NCBI GenBank assembly: GCA_964400355.1
Contig: CAYNTO010000005.1
Coordinates: 1 to 64,000 of the forward strand
Source of the DNA: JACKAL01 sp964400355
Lineage (GTDB): Bacteria; Bdellovibrionota; Bdellovibrionia; Bdellovibrionales; JAGQZY01
Reading direction: 5' to 3'
DNA: 64,000 nucleotides
The translations under genes were made by a program, and so were the position numbers. Within the stretch, counting starts at the first letter, position 1; every line of letters starts with the position of its first letter. Under the pieces are notes generated by a model that saw nothing but the letters and a program-made list of their open reading frames with translations, made no database searches and was not told the DNA's origin. Shown piece by piece: positions 44,632 through 53,221 of this stretch.

Positions 44632-46317
44632 TTACGGATGCACAGCCAGACTGTTTACATTAATTAATTGTATCACTCGGAACCGACCGTTCGGGCTTTT
44701 CTCTTCGGTGGCTTTTCCATGGAATCTATTCATGAGCACGTCGGCCAGGCAATTTTCACCAGCGATTGAGGTGTCAATCACAAAGCGGCGAATTCCCGCT
44801 GTAGGAAGCGACGATCGCATGTGCTCGGGCCGATTGAACTCAATAAACGCGGAGTAAAAAACATTCTGATCGCCACCGCAGGGTTCCACTGGAAGGTAAA
44901 AAACCCGCGTGTCTTTGAGATGAACAAGTTGCGCAAGCGAACCCATACTGGCTGCGGTGATATCCCCTGGCGGCAATGCACTCAAGTACGAGTGATCCCT
45001 GTAATTGGAGATGGCCTCACCGGCGTACTTGCCAACATAAAACAGAGGCGGCCTGCCAAAGACGACCATGGCCCACAAAGCCATATAAGGCGCAAACTTG
45101 TTGTAATGTTGAAGCGGCGTCTTTTCCATTCCCTTTAGAAGAGCAAAAAACAAAAATGGTAAAACCATCAGATCATAATGAAAAATCATCATACGCTGGG
45201 TGGGATTGGCGGAGATAAAATTCATGCCGAGCGCACCGAACGCGGGAATCAACCACGGCCATGCTCGATAGGTAAACGGTAGCGTAGGGAGCAGCATAAA
45301 TAGCAAATACTTGTAGCGAGAACCGTCGAGAAACTGCGCTATGATGTACTTAAGCACAGCAAGGGGATTTTCCAACAGCGCTCCCACAATACTCGAGGCT
45401 GTCGATGATTCGAATCCAGGGATAGGTAGCCGCGACGCCAGCACATGCTTGTGCGCCTGCCCGTCTAAAAAGTAAGGAATGGCACCTTTAAAAGTAAAAA
45501 GCATCCAAGCAAAGCCAGTGAAAGTGAATAGCGACGCCATCGCCCAGCGCCGATGGCGGCTCATCACCAGTGAACGGTCGAGCACTACTGCTGCACCAAC
45601 AAAGGGCGCAAGAAAACAAATGTTCTCTTTGGCTCCGAGTGCGACAATAAATGCAACAAACGACCACAGCCATTTTCCTCGGTGCAAGGCCACCAAGCAC
45701 ACCGCAAACCCGCCAAGCGCCATCATCTCTTCGCGAAAATCAAACACCATGGCATCTCGGAATGTGCGGTGACTGATCATGTAGAGCATGGCCAGCAACC
45801 ACAAGCTCTTGTTGTGGCGAAGAGGCCCCTGCCACAATAGCAAAACCACTACGAGCGCGGCAATCAGCGATTGGAGGATCATAATTAGTTCGGGCAGCTT
45901 AAAAAGTGCCGTCAATGGCGCTATCAACAACAAAGACGGCGAAAAATGTTCAGAAAAATAAGTAGGATTGGGACACACCGTGCACCACATCGGCGGCCAT
46001 TCAAACGGATAAAAAAGCCCAGAGTACACAAAGGCCACATCCATCCCGTGCGTTTGCAGCGCCCAATGCTTTAGAATATGTCCTACAGCCAGTGGCAAGA
46101 ACACGAAACCCAAAACTCCCGCAATTGCCCATTTCGAATAACGAAGCACGTCGGGAAACCACGCAGGCCTCCCTAGGCGGTCGAGAAAATAAAGACAGAT
46201 CATCGCCAGCACCGGAATTCCGTCGATGCGATTAAACCCCTTATTTCCGCCCCACAGGAAAAGGCAAACAATCACAATCAGCGATAAAAAATAGAGAATG
46301 CGAAGAACCGCCACCAT
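44632..46317 (-). CDS. DUF2079-family polytopic membrane protein
   Basis: 561 residues with about 10-11 membrane helices. The segments D-V-A-F-V-Y-S-G-L-F-Y-P, Y-F-S-E-H-F-S-P and D-F-R-E-E-M match the pattern of DUF2079 proteins, which resemble GT-C glycosyltransferases with periplasmic acidic and His residues. The C-terminal 120 residues are soluble. Its start abuts the stop of the GT2 gene (zero spacing), so it is the last gene of an operon with a GT2 and a methyltransferase. A polyprenyl-phosphate-sugar-dependent transferase role is inferred from that context. Confidence 0.8.
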   Translation of the reverse strand: MVAVLRILYFLSLIVIVCLFLWGGNKGFNRIDGIPVLAMICLYFLDRLGRPAWFPDVLRYSKWAIAGVLGFVFLPLAVGHILKHWALQTHGMDVAFVYSGLFYPFEWPPMWCTVCPNPTYFSEHFSPSLLLIAPLTALFKLPELIMILQSLIAALVVVLLLWQGPLRHNKSLWLLAMLYMISHRTFRDAMVFDFREEMMALGGFAVCLVALHRGKWLWSFVAFIVALGAKENICFLAPFVGAAVVLDRSLVMSRHRRWAMASLFTFTGFAWMLFTFKGAIPYFLDGQAHKHVLASRLPIPGFESSTASSIVGALLENPLAVLKYIIAQFLDGSRYKYLLFMLLPTLPFTYRAWPWLIPAFGALGMNFISANPTQRMMIFHYDLMVLPFLFFALLKGMEKTPLQHYNKFAPYMALWAMVVFGRPPLFYVGKYAGEAISNYRDHSYLSALPPGDITAASMGSLAQLVHLKDTRVFYLPVEPCGGDQNVFYSAFIEFNRPEHMRSSLPTAGIRRFVIDTSIAGENCLADVLMNRFHGKATEEKSPNGRFRVIQLINVNSLAVHP

Positions 46318-47256
46318 TTATAGATTTTTCTTTTGGTCGACAAAATATTTTGGACGTTTTTTAACCTCAAAATAAATCTTGCCGATGTATTCACCAATGA
46401 CGCCGAGAAAAAGTATCTGAATGCCGCCTAGAAAGTACATGGGCACAACCGTCGACGTCCAACCCGGAACGTACCGATCGGTAAACACATATGAAAACAC
46501 CGCCCACAAGGTGATTAAAAAACTAAAGAGGGATATGACCGCTCCAAACACCGAAATCATTCTGAGCGGCGTGGTGGAGAAAGATGTTACTCCCTGCCAG
46601 GCGAAGGAGGCCATTTTTCGAAACGGATACTTGGACTCACCCGCTGCACGCGGAGCGCGATTGTAATAAACAGTTCCCGTCGTAAAGCCCAATTGCGGGA
46701 TAAGGCCTCGCAAAAAGAGATTGTTCTCCGAATACTGGAGTAGAGCTGTCAGAGCTCTCCGGCTCAATAAACGAAAGTCGGCGTGATTGAAAACAATTTC
46801 CACACCCAGACGGTTCAACAAAGAATAGTAGCTCTCCGCCGTAAACTTTTTGAAAAATGAATCCGTCGTTCGCGATTGGCGTACGCCGTAGACCACATCG
46901 ACACCCTTTTGCGCGAGCTCCACCATATCTTTGATGGCCAGAACATCGTCTTGCAAATCGGCGTCGATAGTCACCACAGCATCACCATCGGCGTGCTCAA
47001 GCCCTGCCAGTACGGCGATTTGGTGGCCGCGATTGCGTGACAGCTTAAGACCCGAAACGAATGATTTTTGCGCGCAATAGTGTTGAATCAAGCTCCACGT
47101 TTCGTCGCGGCTACCATCATCAACAAATATCACCTTTGATTCGGCCGAGATCTTTCCTCGCACTTTAAGATCGGCAAATAGATCGTCGAACGCTTGAACT
47201 GTTTGCGCTAAAACCTCTTCTTCGTTGTAACAGGGCACTACCACAGTAAGATTCAT
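46318..47256 (-). CDS. Family 2 glycosyltransferase (DPM1/GtrB-like)
   Basis: 312 residues from the ATG at 47256, which overlaps the upstream stop (ATGA); a longer frame starts inside the methyltransferase gene and is unlikely. The N-terminal GT-A domain has V-V-V-P-C-Y-N-E-E, F-V-D-D-G-S-R-D-E-T, T-I-D-A-D-L-Q-D-D (metal-binding) and the acceptor-side H-A-D-F-R-L-L-S-R-R. Two C-terminal helices anchor it in the membrane. This is the polyprenyl-phosphate glycosyltransferase layout. It probably supplies the lipid-linked sugar for the DUF2079 protein encoded next. Confidence 0.9.
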   Translation of the reverse strand: MNLTVVVPCYNEEEVLAQTVQAFDDLFADLKVRGKISAESKVIFVDDGSRDETWSLIQHYCAQKSFVSGLKLSRNRGHQIAVLAGLEHADGDAVVTIDADLQDDVLAIKDMVELAQKGVDVVYGVRQSRTTDSFFKKFTAESYYSLLNRLGVEIVFNHADFRLLSRRALTALLQYSENNLFLRGLIPQLGFTTGTVYYNRAPRAAGESKYPFRKMASFAWQGVTSFSTTPLRMISVFGAVISLFSFLITLWAVFSYVFTDRYVPGWTSTVVPMYFLGGIQILFLGVIGEYIGKIYFEVKKRPKYFVDQKKNL

Positions 47257-47978
47257 GCTTCTCCATAGACGACGTACTGGGCGCCTAACGGCAGCCAGGA
47301 GAGGTGTTGTTCTAAAAATCGAATCGGCGCCAAAAATTTTGGAAAAAATAAAACGTAATCGAGGCGCACATTGGTCCACCCGGCCTCTTCGACTCGCCGA
47401 CGAAACTCAGGCCCACTGATGAGCACGGCATCGTCATCGAAGGGACAGTCTTTGACCGCTTTTTGCGTAAGAGGATTGTAAGGGTTGTGTTCGAAAATGG
47501 CCAACCGCGCTCCAGGTGCAGCGAGCCTGCGCATTTCGCGCAGCCACTGGATGTGGTCTTTTTCATCGATATGATGAAACACACACGCAGCGTACAACAG
47601 ATCAAATTCCTTATCCGGTAAAGCCAATGCGGAACCTGTGATCTGCTGCGTACGAAGATTGGCCTCTGGAAATTGTTCGCGAACGGTTTGCAGACTTTTT
47701 TCGGAAACATCGGCGCACGTCAGCCGGGCATCGCTAAAATATTTTTTCCAGTAAGGGACACTGTTTCCGATCCCACAGCCAAAATCCAGAATAGTTTTAG
47801 GCGATCGCTTTAGTTCCTCGCGCACATTGGCAATTTTGTACTCGGCAAAGAACGACGTCTCCTCGCCCGCCAGACGTGTGCTCTGGGCGTGAAGGCGGTC
47901 GTAGCTTTCGGTAAAATCATCAAATTTAGCCAATACAATTGGAATAGCAGGTTTCCTTGCAAAGTTGATCTCTGTCAC
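47253..47978 (-). CDS. Class I SAM-dependent methyltransferase
   Basis: 241 residues. Motif I is I-L-D-F-G-C-G-I-G-N-S, an acidic residue follows the second strand (T-C-A-D-V-S), and post-motif F-D-L-L-Y-A-A-C-V-F-H-H-I is the methyltransferase-11 pattern. Its stop overlaps the glycosyltransferase start, and it is the first gene of the three-gene glycosylation operon. The acceptor may be a sugar or lipid intermediate, by context only. Confidence 0.9.
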   Translation of the reverse strand: MTEINFARKPAIPIVLAKFDDFTESYDRLHAQSTRLAGEETSFFAEYKIANVREELKRSPKTILDFGCGIGNSVPYWKKYFSDARLTCADVSEKSLQTVREQFPEANLRTQQITGSALALPDKEFDLLYAACVFHHIDEKDHIQWLREMRRLAAPGARLAIFEHNPYNPLTQKAVKDCPFDDDAVLISGPEFRRRVEEAGWTNVRLDYVLFFPKFLAPIRFLEQHLSWLPLGAQYVVYGEA

Positions 47979-47995
47979 CTAGCGTTAAGGAACAA

Positions 47996-48910
47996 TCAGC
48001 TGCGGGCGCGATTGCCTTTAAAATGAGAGGGGGAATCGCCAAACTTCTCTTTGAATGCTTCGGAGAATGCTCCAAAGTTTTCGTAACCCACAAGGAGTGC
48101 CACGTCGCTTACGGGATAGTCCCCCGAGCGCAACAAGCGCAGTGCCTCTTCGAGCCTGCGATTTTTTATATATGTGTACGGGGTCATGCCCACATCTGTT
48201 TTAAAACGTCGGAGCAGAGTAGACACGCTCGCAAACGAGTGTTTGGCGATATCGGGAATTTCTAGCGGCTCAAACAAATTCGATTCGATGTAGCGAAGCG
48301 CACGAACGGTGATCGATTCTTTAGGATCGTTTACTGGCTCGGCCTTAATGGAATCGTCCGTTTCTTTATTGAGGAACGTCACCATCAGCGCTTCTTCGAG
48401 CAAGCGCCGCCCGAGATAATGAATCGCCTCTTGGTCGAAACTCTGTTTGTTTAGAACCACGCGCTCGAGGAAATAGGCCTGCGCAATGGCCGTGAGCCTC
48501 TCTGTACGCTTAATCTTTACGCATTGAGATTTTAATTGGCGAACGGCATCCTCACTCAGCCCCAGCTTGGTAACTGTGTCGTCCACCAATTTGTCAGACG
48601 GAAAAAACGCCATGGTATCGTAAATGGCCGACGTGCCCTCATCGTCGTGCTCTAAAAACTTAGGGACGAATAGAACGCTGTTGTAATCGATGCTAAAAGT
48701 TTCGGAAGGTGCCTTCGTACGTACGTCCATGGCCGACGTTCCGCGAGGGAAAATCAACATAAGACGATCATGAGTATGAAAGTCTTTGTAGTATTTAGTA
48801 CTGCGTTCGTATGCGAACCCCATATCACGAGAGAGATCGATAATTTGCTCGAGGAGACAACCACTGGGGACGAACTCGAAGCCTTTCCAGGCATATTTTT
48901 GTCCGACCAT
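47996..48910 (-). CDS. AraC-family transcriptional regulator
   Basis: 304 residues. The last 100 residues hold two helix-turn-helix motifs of the AraC type (I-A-K-H-S-F-A-S-V-S-T-L-L-R-R-F-K and V-S-D-V-A-L-L-V-G-Y-E-N-F-G-A-F-S-E-A-F). The N-terminal 200 residues look like a cupin-type sensor (H-D-R-L-M-L-I-F-P-R-G). The ligand is unknown. It lies 17 bp upstream of the methyltransferase start on the same strand, so it may be cotranscribed with, and control, the glycosylation operon. The exact start is uncertain because no good Shine-Dalgarno is visible. Confidence 0.88.
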   Translation of the reverse strand: MVGQKYAWKGFEFVPSGCLLEQIIDLSRDMGFAYERSTKYYKDFHTHDRLMLIFPRGTSAMDVRTKAPSETFSIDYNSVLFVPKFLEHDDEGTSAIYDTMAFFPSDKLVDDTVTKLGLSEDAVRQLKSQCVKIKRTERLTAIAQAYFLERVVLNKQSFDQEAIHYLGRRLLEEALMVTFLNKETDDSIKAEPVNDPKESITVRALRYIESNLFEPLEIPDIAKHSFASVSTLLRRFKTDVGMTPYTYIKNRRLEEALRLLRSGDYPVSDVALLVGYENFGAFSEAFKEKFGDSPSHFKGNRARS

Positions 48911-49226
48911 CGTGTGACGATTTTACCGAAAACAATGGAGATTTCAACCACGCACTCGGTCGCGACTTACCGTACACTGATTTTATGAATGGTTAGCGCG
49001 CCCACGCCTCAAGCTCAGAGGGTGAACAAGGTGCGAAGAATATATAAATCGTTAACAGTGACTACTGAATCTCTAATACGCTTTGGGTAACGATAAAGCG
49101 TTCTTTCTGACAAGCGCCTCAAATTGAAGTTCGAATGGATGTAAGGTCTCACCTCGCTTGTGCGAGGCCTTACTACTTTTATTCAAATTTCGTCAAAACA
49201 TTCAACTGGCGACATGGGAGTGTGGC
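48911..49226. other. Intergenic region with a bulged hairpin
   Basis: About 316 bp between folE2 and the AraC gene. A compound stem at 49141-49173 (GTAAGG/CCTTAC outside, CCTCGC/GCGAGG inside, five-base bulge) may end folE2 transcription on the minus strand, though it lacks a T-run there. Nothing else is recognisable. Confidence 0.5.
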
Positions 49227-50126
49227 CTAGGGCCCGACGATGGTGCCCACAGCATCGTGCTGGTGCAGACTCTCAAAGTGGGAGGCTTTCACCTTGAACT
49301 TTTCGATCTCTGCAAAACCGCTCAGCGAGTCCTTCACACGACGAAGAGCATCTTCCACAAACATCAGATTCTCACCATTGAGGCGAGCAAACTCTTGTTC
49401 GTCCTCCCGTTTAACTGCCGTTTGAACAGGCGTTTTCAAAGCATCCTCGATAGCGTCGATGTACTTAATAAAATCTAAAGAGGCTTTACCGGGCTTAAAG
49501 CGCAACACCACATCGGCCCGGCTGCGCTGACTGTGCGCAGATGCCACAGTTTTCGAGCCCAACCAATTGGCCACCTCATCAAAGTGCAAATCACGCTGTG
49601 AGAATTTTTCGCTAAATGCCTGTTGAACCAACTGGCGAGCAAGCGCCGCAGAACACGGACAAGTGCTGGAATAGTACAGTTTAAAAGATACTGTCGTTTG
49701 CACAGCATCGCCCACTTGAACCAAACGGATACTCATGGGGTAATTCTTCCAACCAAAATTTTCGCTGATCAGAGCTTTACGGCGAATGGGCTGATCCCAC
49801 TTGAGTATTAATCGCGCTGAATCACTCAAACCATCCTGAGAATCCACAAGCTTCTTCATCACCTGATGCAAATCTTTTATACTGAGATTTTTTTTGAGCA
49901 GATTTTTCTCGAGCGCCAGGAATAAACGAGACATGTGTATGCCCTTGGCGCTGGGATCTAGCACGTTCACATGCACATCGGCACGCGCGAGAACGGATTC
50001 ACCATTCACCGATATCGGCAATGTGACTTTATCCATTCCCACCCAATCAATACGACTATTGATAATGGAACTCGATGTGGAGGCTACATCCGGCATGTCG
50101 CCTTTTTTAGTTTTTTCCATAAGCAT
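49227..50126 (-). CDS. folE2: GTP cyclohydrolase type IB
   Basis: 299 residues from the ATG at 50126, which has GGAGG 8 bases upstream (an in-frame TTG at 50141 overlaps that site). Type IB features: P-D-V-A near the N-terminus, the metal-binding cysteine in S-T-C-P-C-S, and S-A-H-S-Q-R-S. It converts GTP to 7,8-dihydroneopterin triphosphate for folate or queuosine precursors, in the cytosol. Type IB enzymes can work with metals other than zinc. No queuosine gene or preQ1 riboswitch is visible nearby. Confidence 0.93.
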   Translation of the reverse strand: MLMEKTKKGDMPDVASTSSSIINSRIDWVGMDKVTLPISVNGESVLARADVHVNVLDPSAKGIHMSRLFLALEKNLLKKNLSIKDLHQVMKKLVDSQDGLSDSARLILKWDQPIRRKALISENFGWKNYPMSIRLVQVGDAVQTTVSFKLYYSSTCPCSAALARQLVQQAFSEKFSQRDLHFDEVANWLGSKTVASAHSQRSRADVVLRFKPGKASLDFIKYIDAIEDALKTPVQTAVKREDEQEFARLNGENLMFVEDALRRVKDSLSGFAEIEKFKVKASHFESLHQHDAVGTIVGP

Positions 50127-50302
50127 CCCAACGTCCTCCAACGAGTATAACTTGGGTCTTATAGCACGACTCGCAAGGCGAAAAAACAGAATATCCGCGA
50201 AAAGGTAAGTTTACGTAATTGTGAACAAAAAGCGCAATATTACGAAAAAACTATATATTTTAGGTAGTTACGAATTCACTCGCGGCAATTCTAGAAGAGG
50301 AT

Positions 50303-50333
50303 AAAAAAAAGGGAGTCTCTTACAACTCCCTTT
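50303..50333 (-). terminator. Orphan intrinsic terminator, minus strand
   Basis: AAAGGGAGT (50308-50316) pairs with ACTCCCTTT (50325-50333). The A-run at 50303-50310 gives eight T on the minus strand. The nearest minus-strand gene (folE2) starts downstream, so any transcript ending here has no known gene. Confidence 0.8.
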
Positions 50334-50499
50334 CAAAGCAACATTTATTAGGAAAACATCAATGGCTCAATCAGTATGCCACGATCAATTCACTTCACAA
50401 TTCTTAGTACAAAGCATTAGGACCATTTTGTTAAAATATTTTTCCGCGAAAAATAAGAAGCATTTATCTGCTCATTGGTCGAGTCCGGCTAAAGTCGCT

Positions 50500-50527
50500 T
50501 TGGAATTGCTCATATTGCGATTAGAAT
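50500..50527 (+). promoter_or_regulatory. Candidate promoter of the OmpA-like gene
   Basis: TTGGAA (50500-50505), 16-bp spacer, TAGAAT (50522-50527). GGACGGAG lies shortly before the ATG at 50558. The leader would be short. Confidence 0.4.
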
Positions 50528-50557
50528 GATTTTAAAAGACATCAAGGACGGAGCATC

Positions 50558-51934
50558 ATGAAATATCTCCTTATTTTAATGGTCGCAGGATTAGCAGTAC
50601 CCGCGAGAGCGAACGTAGTGGGAGTGGACGCACAGAATTTTAATCCGACCACCAGCGGCCTAGACTTCGTGACAGTGCACTCCTCGAAGACCCTGTCCCC
50701 CGGGATTTTCAACTTTGGAATGTTTTTTAATTACGCAGCAAATACGCTTCCCTATTACGAGGACGTGACTCAGCAAAAATTCAAACCGGTGGATACCCTT
50801 CTCTCCATGGATCTGAACATGGGTATCGGCCTTATGAACAACTGGGACATTGGTATTAGTTTACCCCAGGTTCTCAATCAAACGCTCGACGAGAACAGCA
50901 CTCAGTTTCGCGGTTTTTTTGAGCAGACTGGAATTAACGAGATCCGTATAAACTCTAAATATAGAGTGTGGGACGGCGTCTCCCAGGGCTTGGCGGTGAT
51001 CGGCTCGGTCAATTGGTTTTTGATTGAGGACTATCCGTACACGGGCACTGATCCTGGACCAACGTACAACCTGGAAATCGCCTACGACAACACCATCAAT
51101 AAATTCAAATGGGGCGTTAATTTGGGTTATCGCTTTCGCAACGAAGGCGATCCTGTACCCGGAATTCCAGTGACTCCGTTTGGCGATCAGATGCTCGCAT
51201 CTATTGCTACAAGTTACTATTTTGAGGACTATGATTTTAAGATCATCGGCGAAATTTTTAGCTCATTTCCAACGGACGTGGATGATACCACCAGCGCATC
51301 TACCAATCGTGAGCTCTCCTCTGCGGAGGCTTTGATCGGTGGCAAGTGGGATCTCCCCTACGACATCGCAGCTCACATGGGCTTGGGCACAGAACTCTTT
51401 AACGGCACGTCCTCACCGGACTGGCGCGTGTATGCCGGCGTGAATTGGACATTCGGCCCGATATTTTCTTCGCAAGAGGAAACACCTCAATCGGAATACT
51501 TCATGGAGCAAGAAGAGGTCTACGAGGAGAAAAGCTTTACCTATATTGATGAGCCCAAGGCCTTCACCGAAGCGCCAAAGGCCGAAGAAACTTTCCTCGC
51601 GAAAAATATTCTGTTCGAGTTCAATGGTAGTGGCGTCAATCCGCAGTTCCATCAGTACTTGGAAAAATTATCTCAGTATGTGATGCAAGGTGGATTCACC
51701 GAGCTGGTGATTATTGGGCACACAGATTCGGTGGGCAGTGATGCTTACAACATGGATCTGAGTCAAAAACGCGCCTCGGCTGTTAAAGATGTGGTTGTTA
51801 CCTATTTGCCAGAAGATCAACGCAGCAAAGTGCGCTTCGAGGGCGAAGGCGAACGCAGTCCTATTGCCAGTAACAGCAACTATCAGGGCCGTGCCCTCAA
51901 TCGCCGAGTCGAATTTTTTATTAAGCGCCAGTAG
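50558..51934 (+). CDS. Outer-membrane barrel protein with C-terminal OmpA domain
   Basis: 458 residues. Signal peptide (cleavage near A-R-A-N), then a beta-strand-rich N-terminal barrel (about 40-305), an acidic linker (E-E-T-P-Q-S-E-Y to about 340), and an OmpA-type peptidoglycan-binding domain (about 345-458). In that domain I-I-G-H-T-D-S-V-G-S and the Asn/Arg-rich end (G-R-A-L-N-R-R-V-E-F) are the diagnostic residues. It ties the outer membrane to the wall and may also act as a pore. Confidence 0.92.
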   Translation: MKYLLILMVAGLAVPARANVVGVDAQNFNPTTSGLDFVTVHSSKTLSPGIFNFGMFFNYAANTLPYYEDVTQQKFKPVDTLLSMDLNMGIGLMNNWDIGISLPQVLNQTLDENSTQFRGFFEQTGINEIRINSKYRVWDGVSQGLAVIGSVNWFLIEDYPYTGTDPGPTYNLEIAYDNTINKFKWGVNLGYRFRNEGDPVPGIPVTPFGDQMLASIATSYYFEDYDFKIIGEIFSSFPTDVDDTTSASTNRELSSAEALIGGKWDLPYDIAAHMGLGTELFNGTSSPDWRVYAGVNWTFGPIFSSQEETPQSEYFMEQEEVYEEKSFTYIDEPKAFTEAPKAEETFLAKNILFEFNGSGVNPQFHQYLEKLSQYVMQGGFTELVIIGHTDSVGSDAYNMDLSQKRASAVKDVVVTYLPEDQRSKVRFEGEGERSPIASNSNYQGRALNRRVEFFIKRQ

Positions 51935-51955
51935 GCACTGCGCGCTGGTGCCATG

Positions 51956-52366
51956 CTAGCGCGTGCAGGCCTGACTCAGATCAACTTCTAGAGTTTTTGC
52001 TTTATCAAACGCCGGCTCGCCGTTATCAAGAATTTTGGCGGTTCGAAAATGAATGGTCACGATTTTTTTCGCCGCATCCCAGGTGGTGAGTTTGCCATTG
52101 TTGCCATAATCATAGGTGCGAAATAAATTGTTCTTTTTAAATTTAGGATTCAGCTTATATCCCTTTTCACAAGTGACATCAAAGCGGATCTCAGTGGTTT
52201 CCATAACCCCATCACCGGTAAAATGAGAGTTTACTTTTACCTCGCCCACTTTGCTGTCTTTATGGATAATTGGATGAGTTTCGGTTTTATCTTTTTCGTT
52301 CACTTCTTCTTTGGCGTAGGCTGTGATAGATACCGCGAACGCCATAAAAAACACTACACTCTTCAT
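51956..52366 (-). CDS. Small exported protein of unknown function
   Basis: 136 residues with a signal peptide (V-V-F-F-M-A-F-A-V-S, cleavage near A-Y-A). The mature part (about 118 residues) is Lys-rich and beta-type with two Cys (V-T-C-E-K-G-Y and the final A-C-T-R) that could pair. It is 29 bp downstream of the LAS/M15-like gene on the same strand, so the two are probably cotranscribed. No family recognised. Confidence 0.65.
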   Translation of the reverse strand: MKSVVFFMAFAVSITAYAKEEVNEKDKTETHPIIHKDSKVGEVKVNSHFTGDGVMETTEIRFDVTCEKGYKLNPKFKKNNLFRTYDYGNNGKLTTWDAAKKIVTIHFRTAKILDNGEPAFDKAKTLEVDLSQACTR

Positions 52367-52395
52367 TCACACTCCCTGGTTGCCGTATTTGCGAA

Positions 52396-52980
52396 TTAGC
52401 GGGTTCTAATTTTACCCACACCATTACGTTGACATTGAGTGAGGGCGATATGCACGTGATTTTTGTGCTCACCGTGTCCAAATATAACACTCAGCTGGTT
52501 ACTACCGTCCATGCATCCTACAAATTGCTTAAAGCGTGATGAGCCAGGTCCAGAGGTTTTTCCACCGCAGCGAATAGCGTGCACATCAATCGCACTCCCA
52601 GAATTATGGCAGCTCTTTTTAACTTGGTGACGCTTATCACCCCACACTCCCCAATTCGTAAAAGTACATCCAGGAGCACAACGATTGAACTGACTTTGGA
52701 AAGGACCCATGACGGGAGCGCCTTTGCTGCCCAAGTGTTGTGTCATAGCCGGTTCAAACGGCTGCTGTTTAGCCGGTGCCGTAGTGGCGTAGCTGGTTTC
52801 TTCCACATCACCTTCGCGGCCGATACAGAAAAACAGGAACCATTTCGTACACGGACGAGTTTCTGTATAGGTTGATGGATTGTAGCTTGGACCATCTCCA
52901 CCGCGCGTTGTCTCTGCAGACGCCACAGAATTTAAGAACATAAAAGACATTAAAAGTATTGAAGCACATTTTCCCAACAT
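52396..52980 (-). CDS. Exported LAS/M15-like metallopeptidase-fold protein
   Basis: 194 residues. Signal peptide (cleavage near A-S-A). The C-terminal half has the zinc-ligand pattern of LAS enzymes: S-C-H-N-S-G-S-A-I-D (His125 and Asp132, matching S-x-H-x-x-G-x-A-x-D) and H-K-N-H-V-H-I-A (His175/His177, matching the family H-x-H). LAS enzymes cut D-Ala-containing peptidoglycan bonds, so a wall-remodelling amidase or carboxypeptidase is plausible. Eight or more Cys suggest several disulphides. The catalytic Glu/Asp usually just before H-x-H is not obvious. Confidence 0.62.
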   Translation of the reverse strand: MLGKCASILLMSFMFLNSVASAETTRGGDGPSYNPSTYTETRPCTKWFLFFCIGREGDVEETSYATTAPAKQQPFEPAMTQHLGSKGAPVMGPFQSQFNRCAPGCTFTNWGVWGDKRHQVKKSCHNSGSAIDVHAIRCGGKTSGPGSSRFKQFVGCMDGSNQLSVIFGHGEHKNHVHIALTQCQRNGVGKIRTR

Positions 52981-53164
52981 AATTTCCCCTTACTCATCAA
53001 AGGAGCAATGCCTGTGCCGCAAAATGTAACTTTTCCTGCGATATAAAAGATTTGAAGTTTTGAAGTGTCGAAATTGATGACAGTGCACTCGTACTAGAAC
53101 AGCACATCTCAGAATGAGACAAAAAACTACCGAGGTCAGATCGATCAGATTCCTTTTAAAATAA

Positions 53165-53195
53165 AAAAAGCGCATTGGGATACAAAGCGCTTTTT
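53165..53195. terminator. Intrinsic terminator (symmetric), end of VWA lipoprotein gene
   Basis: AAAAAGCGC (53165-53173) pairs with GCGCTTTTT (53187-53195), with T-runs in both directions. It lies 27 bp after the minus-strand gene ending at 53222. Confidence 0.85.
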
Positions 53196-53221
53196 GAGTT
53201 ATTGAGGCTAGAGAGCGAAAA

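Larger units (their letters stand above)
50127..50557. other. Intergenic region between folE2 and the OmpA-like gene
   Basis: 430 bp. It holds a minus-strand terminator with no gene upstream of it (50303-50333), an AT-rich folE2 upstream part (50200-50280), and a candidate promoter for the OmpA-like gene. The 220 bp upstream of the terminator have no open frame worth naming. Confidence 0.5.

Noticed and set aside
50142..50280. preQ1 or similar riboswitch upstream of folE2
   Set aside because: No recognisable aptamer core; the stretch is AT-rich without a supported stem set.
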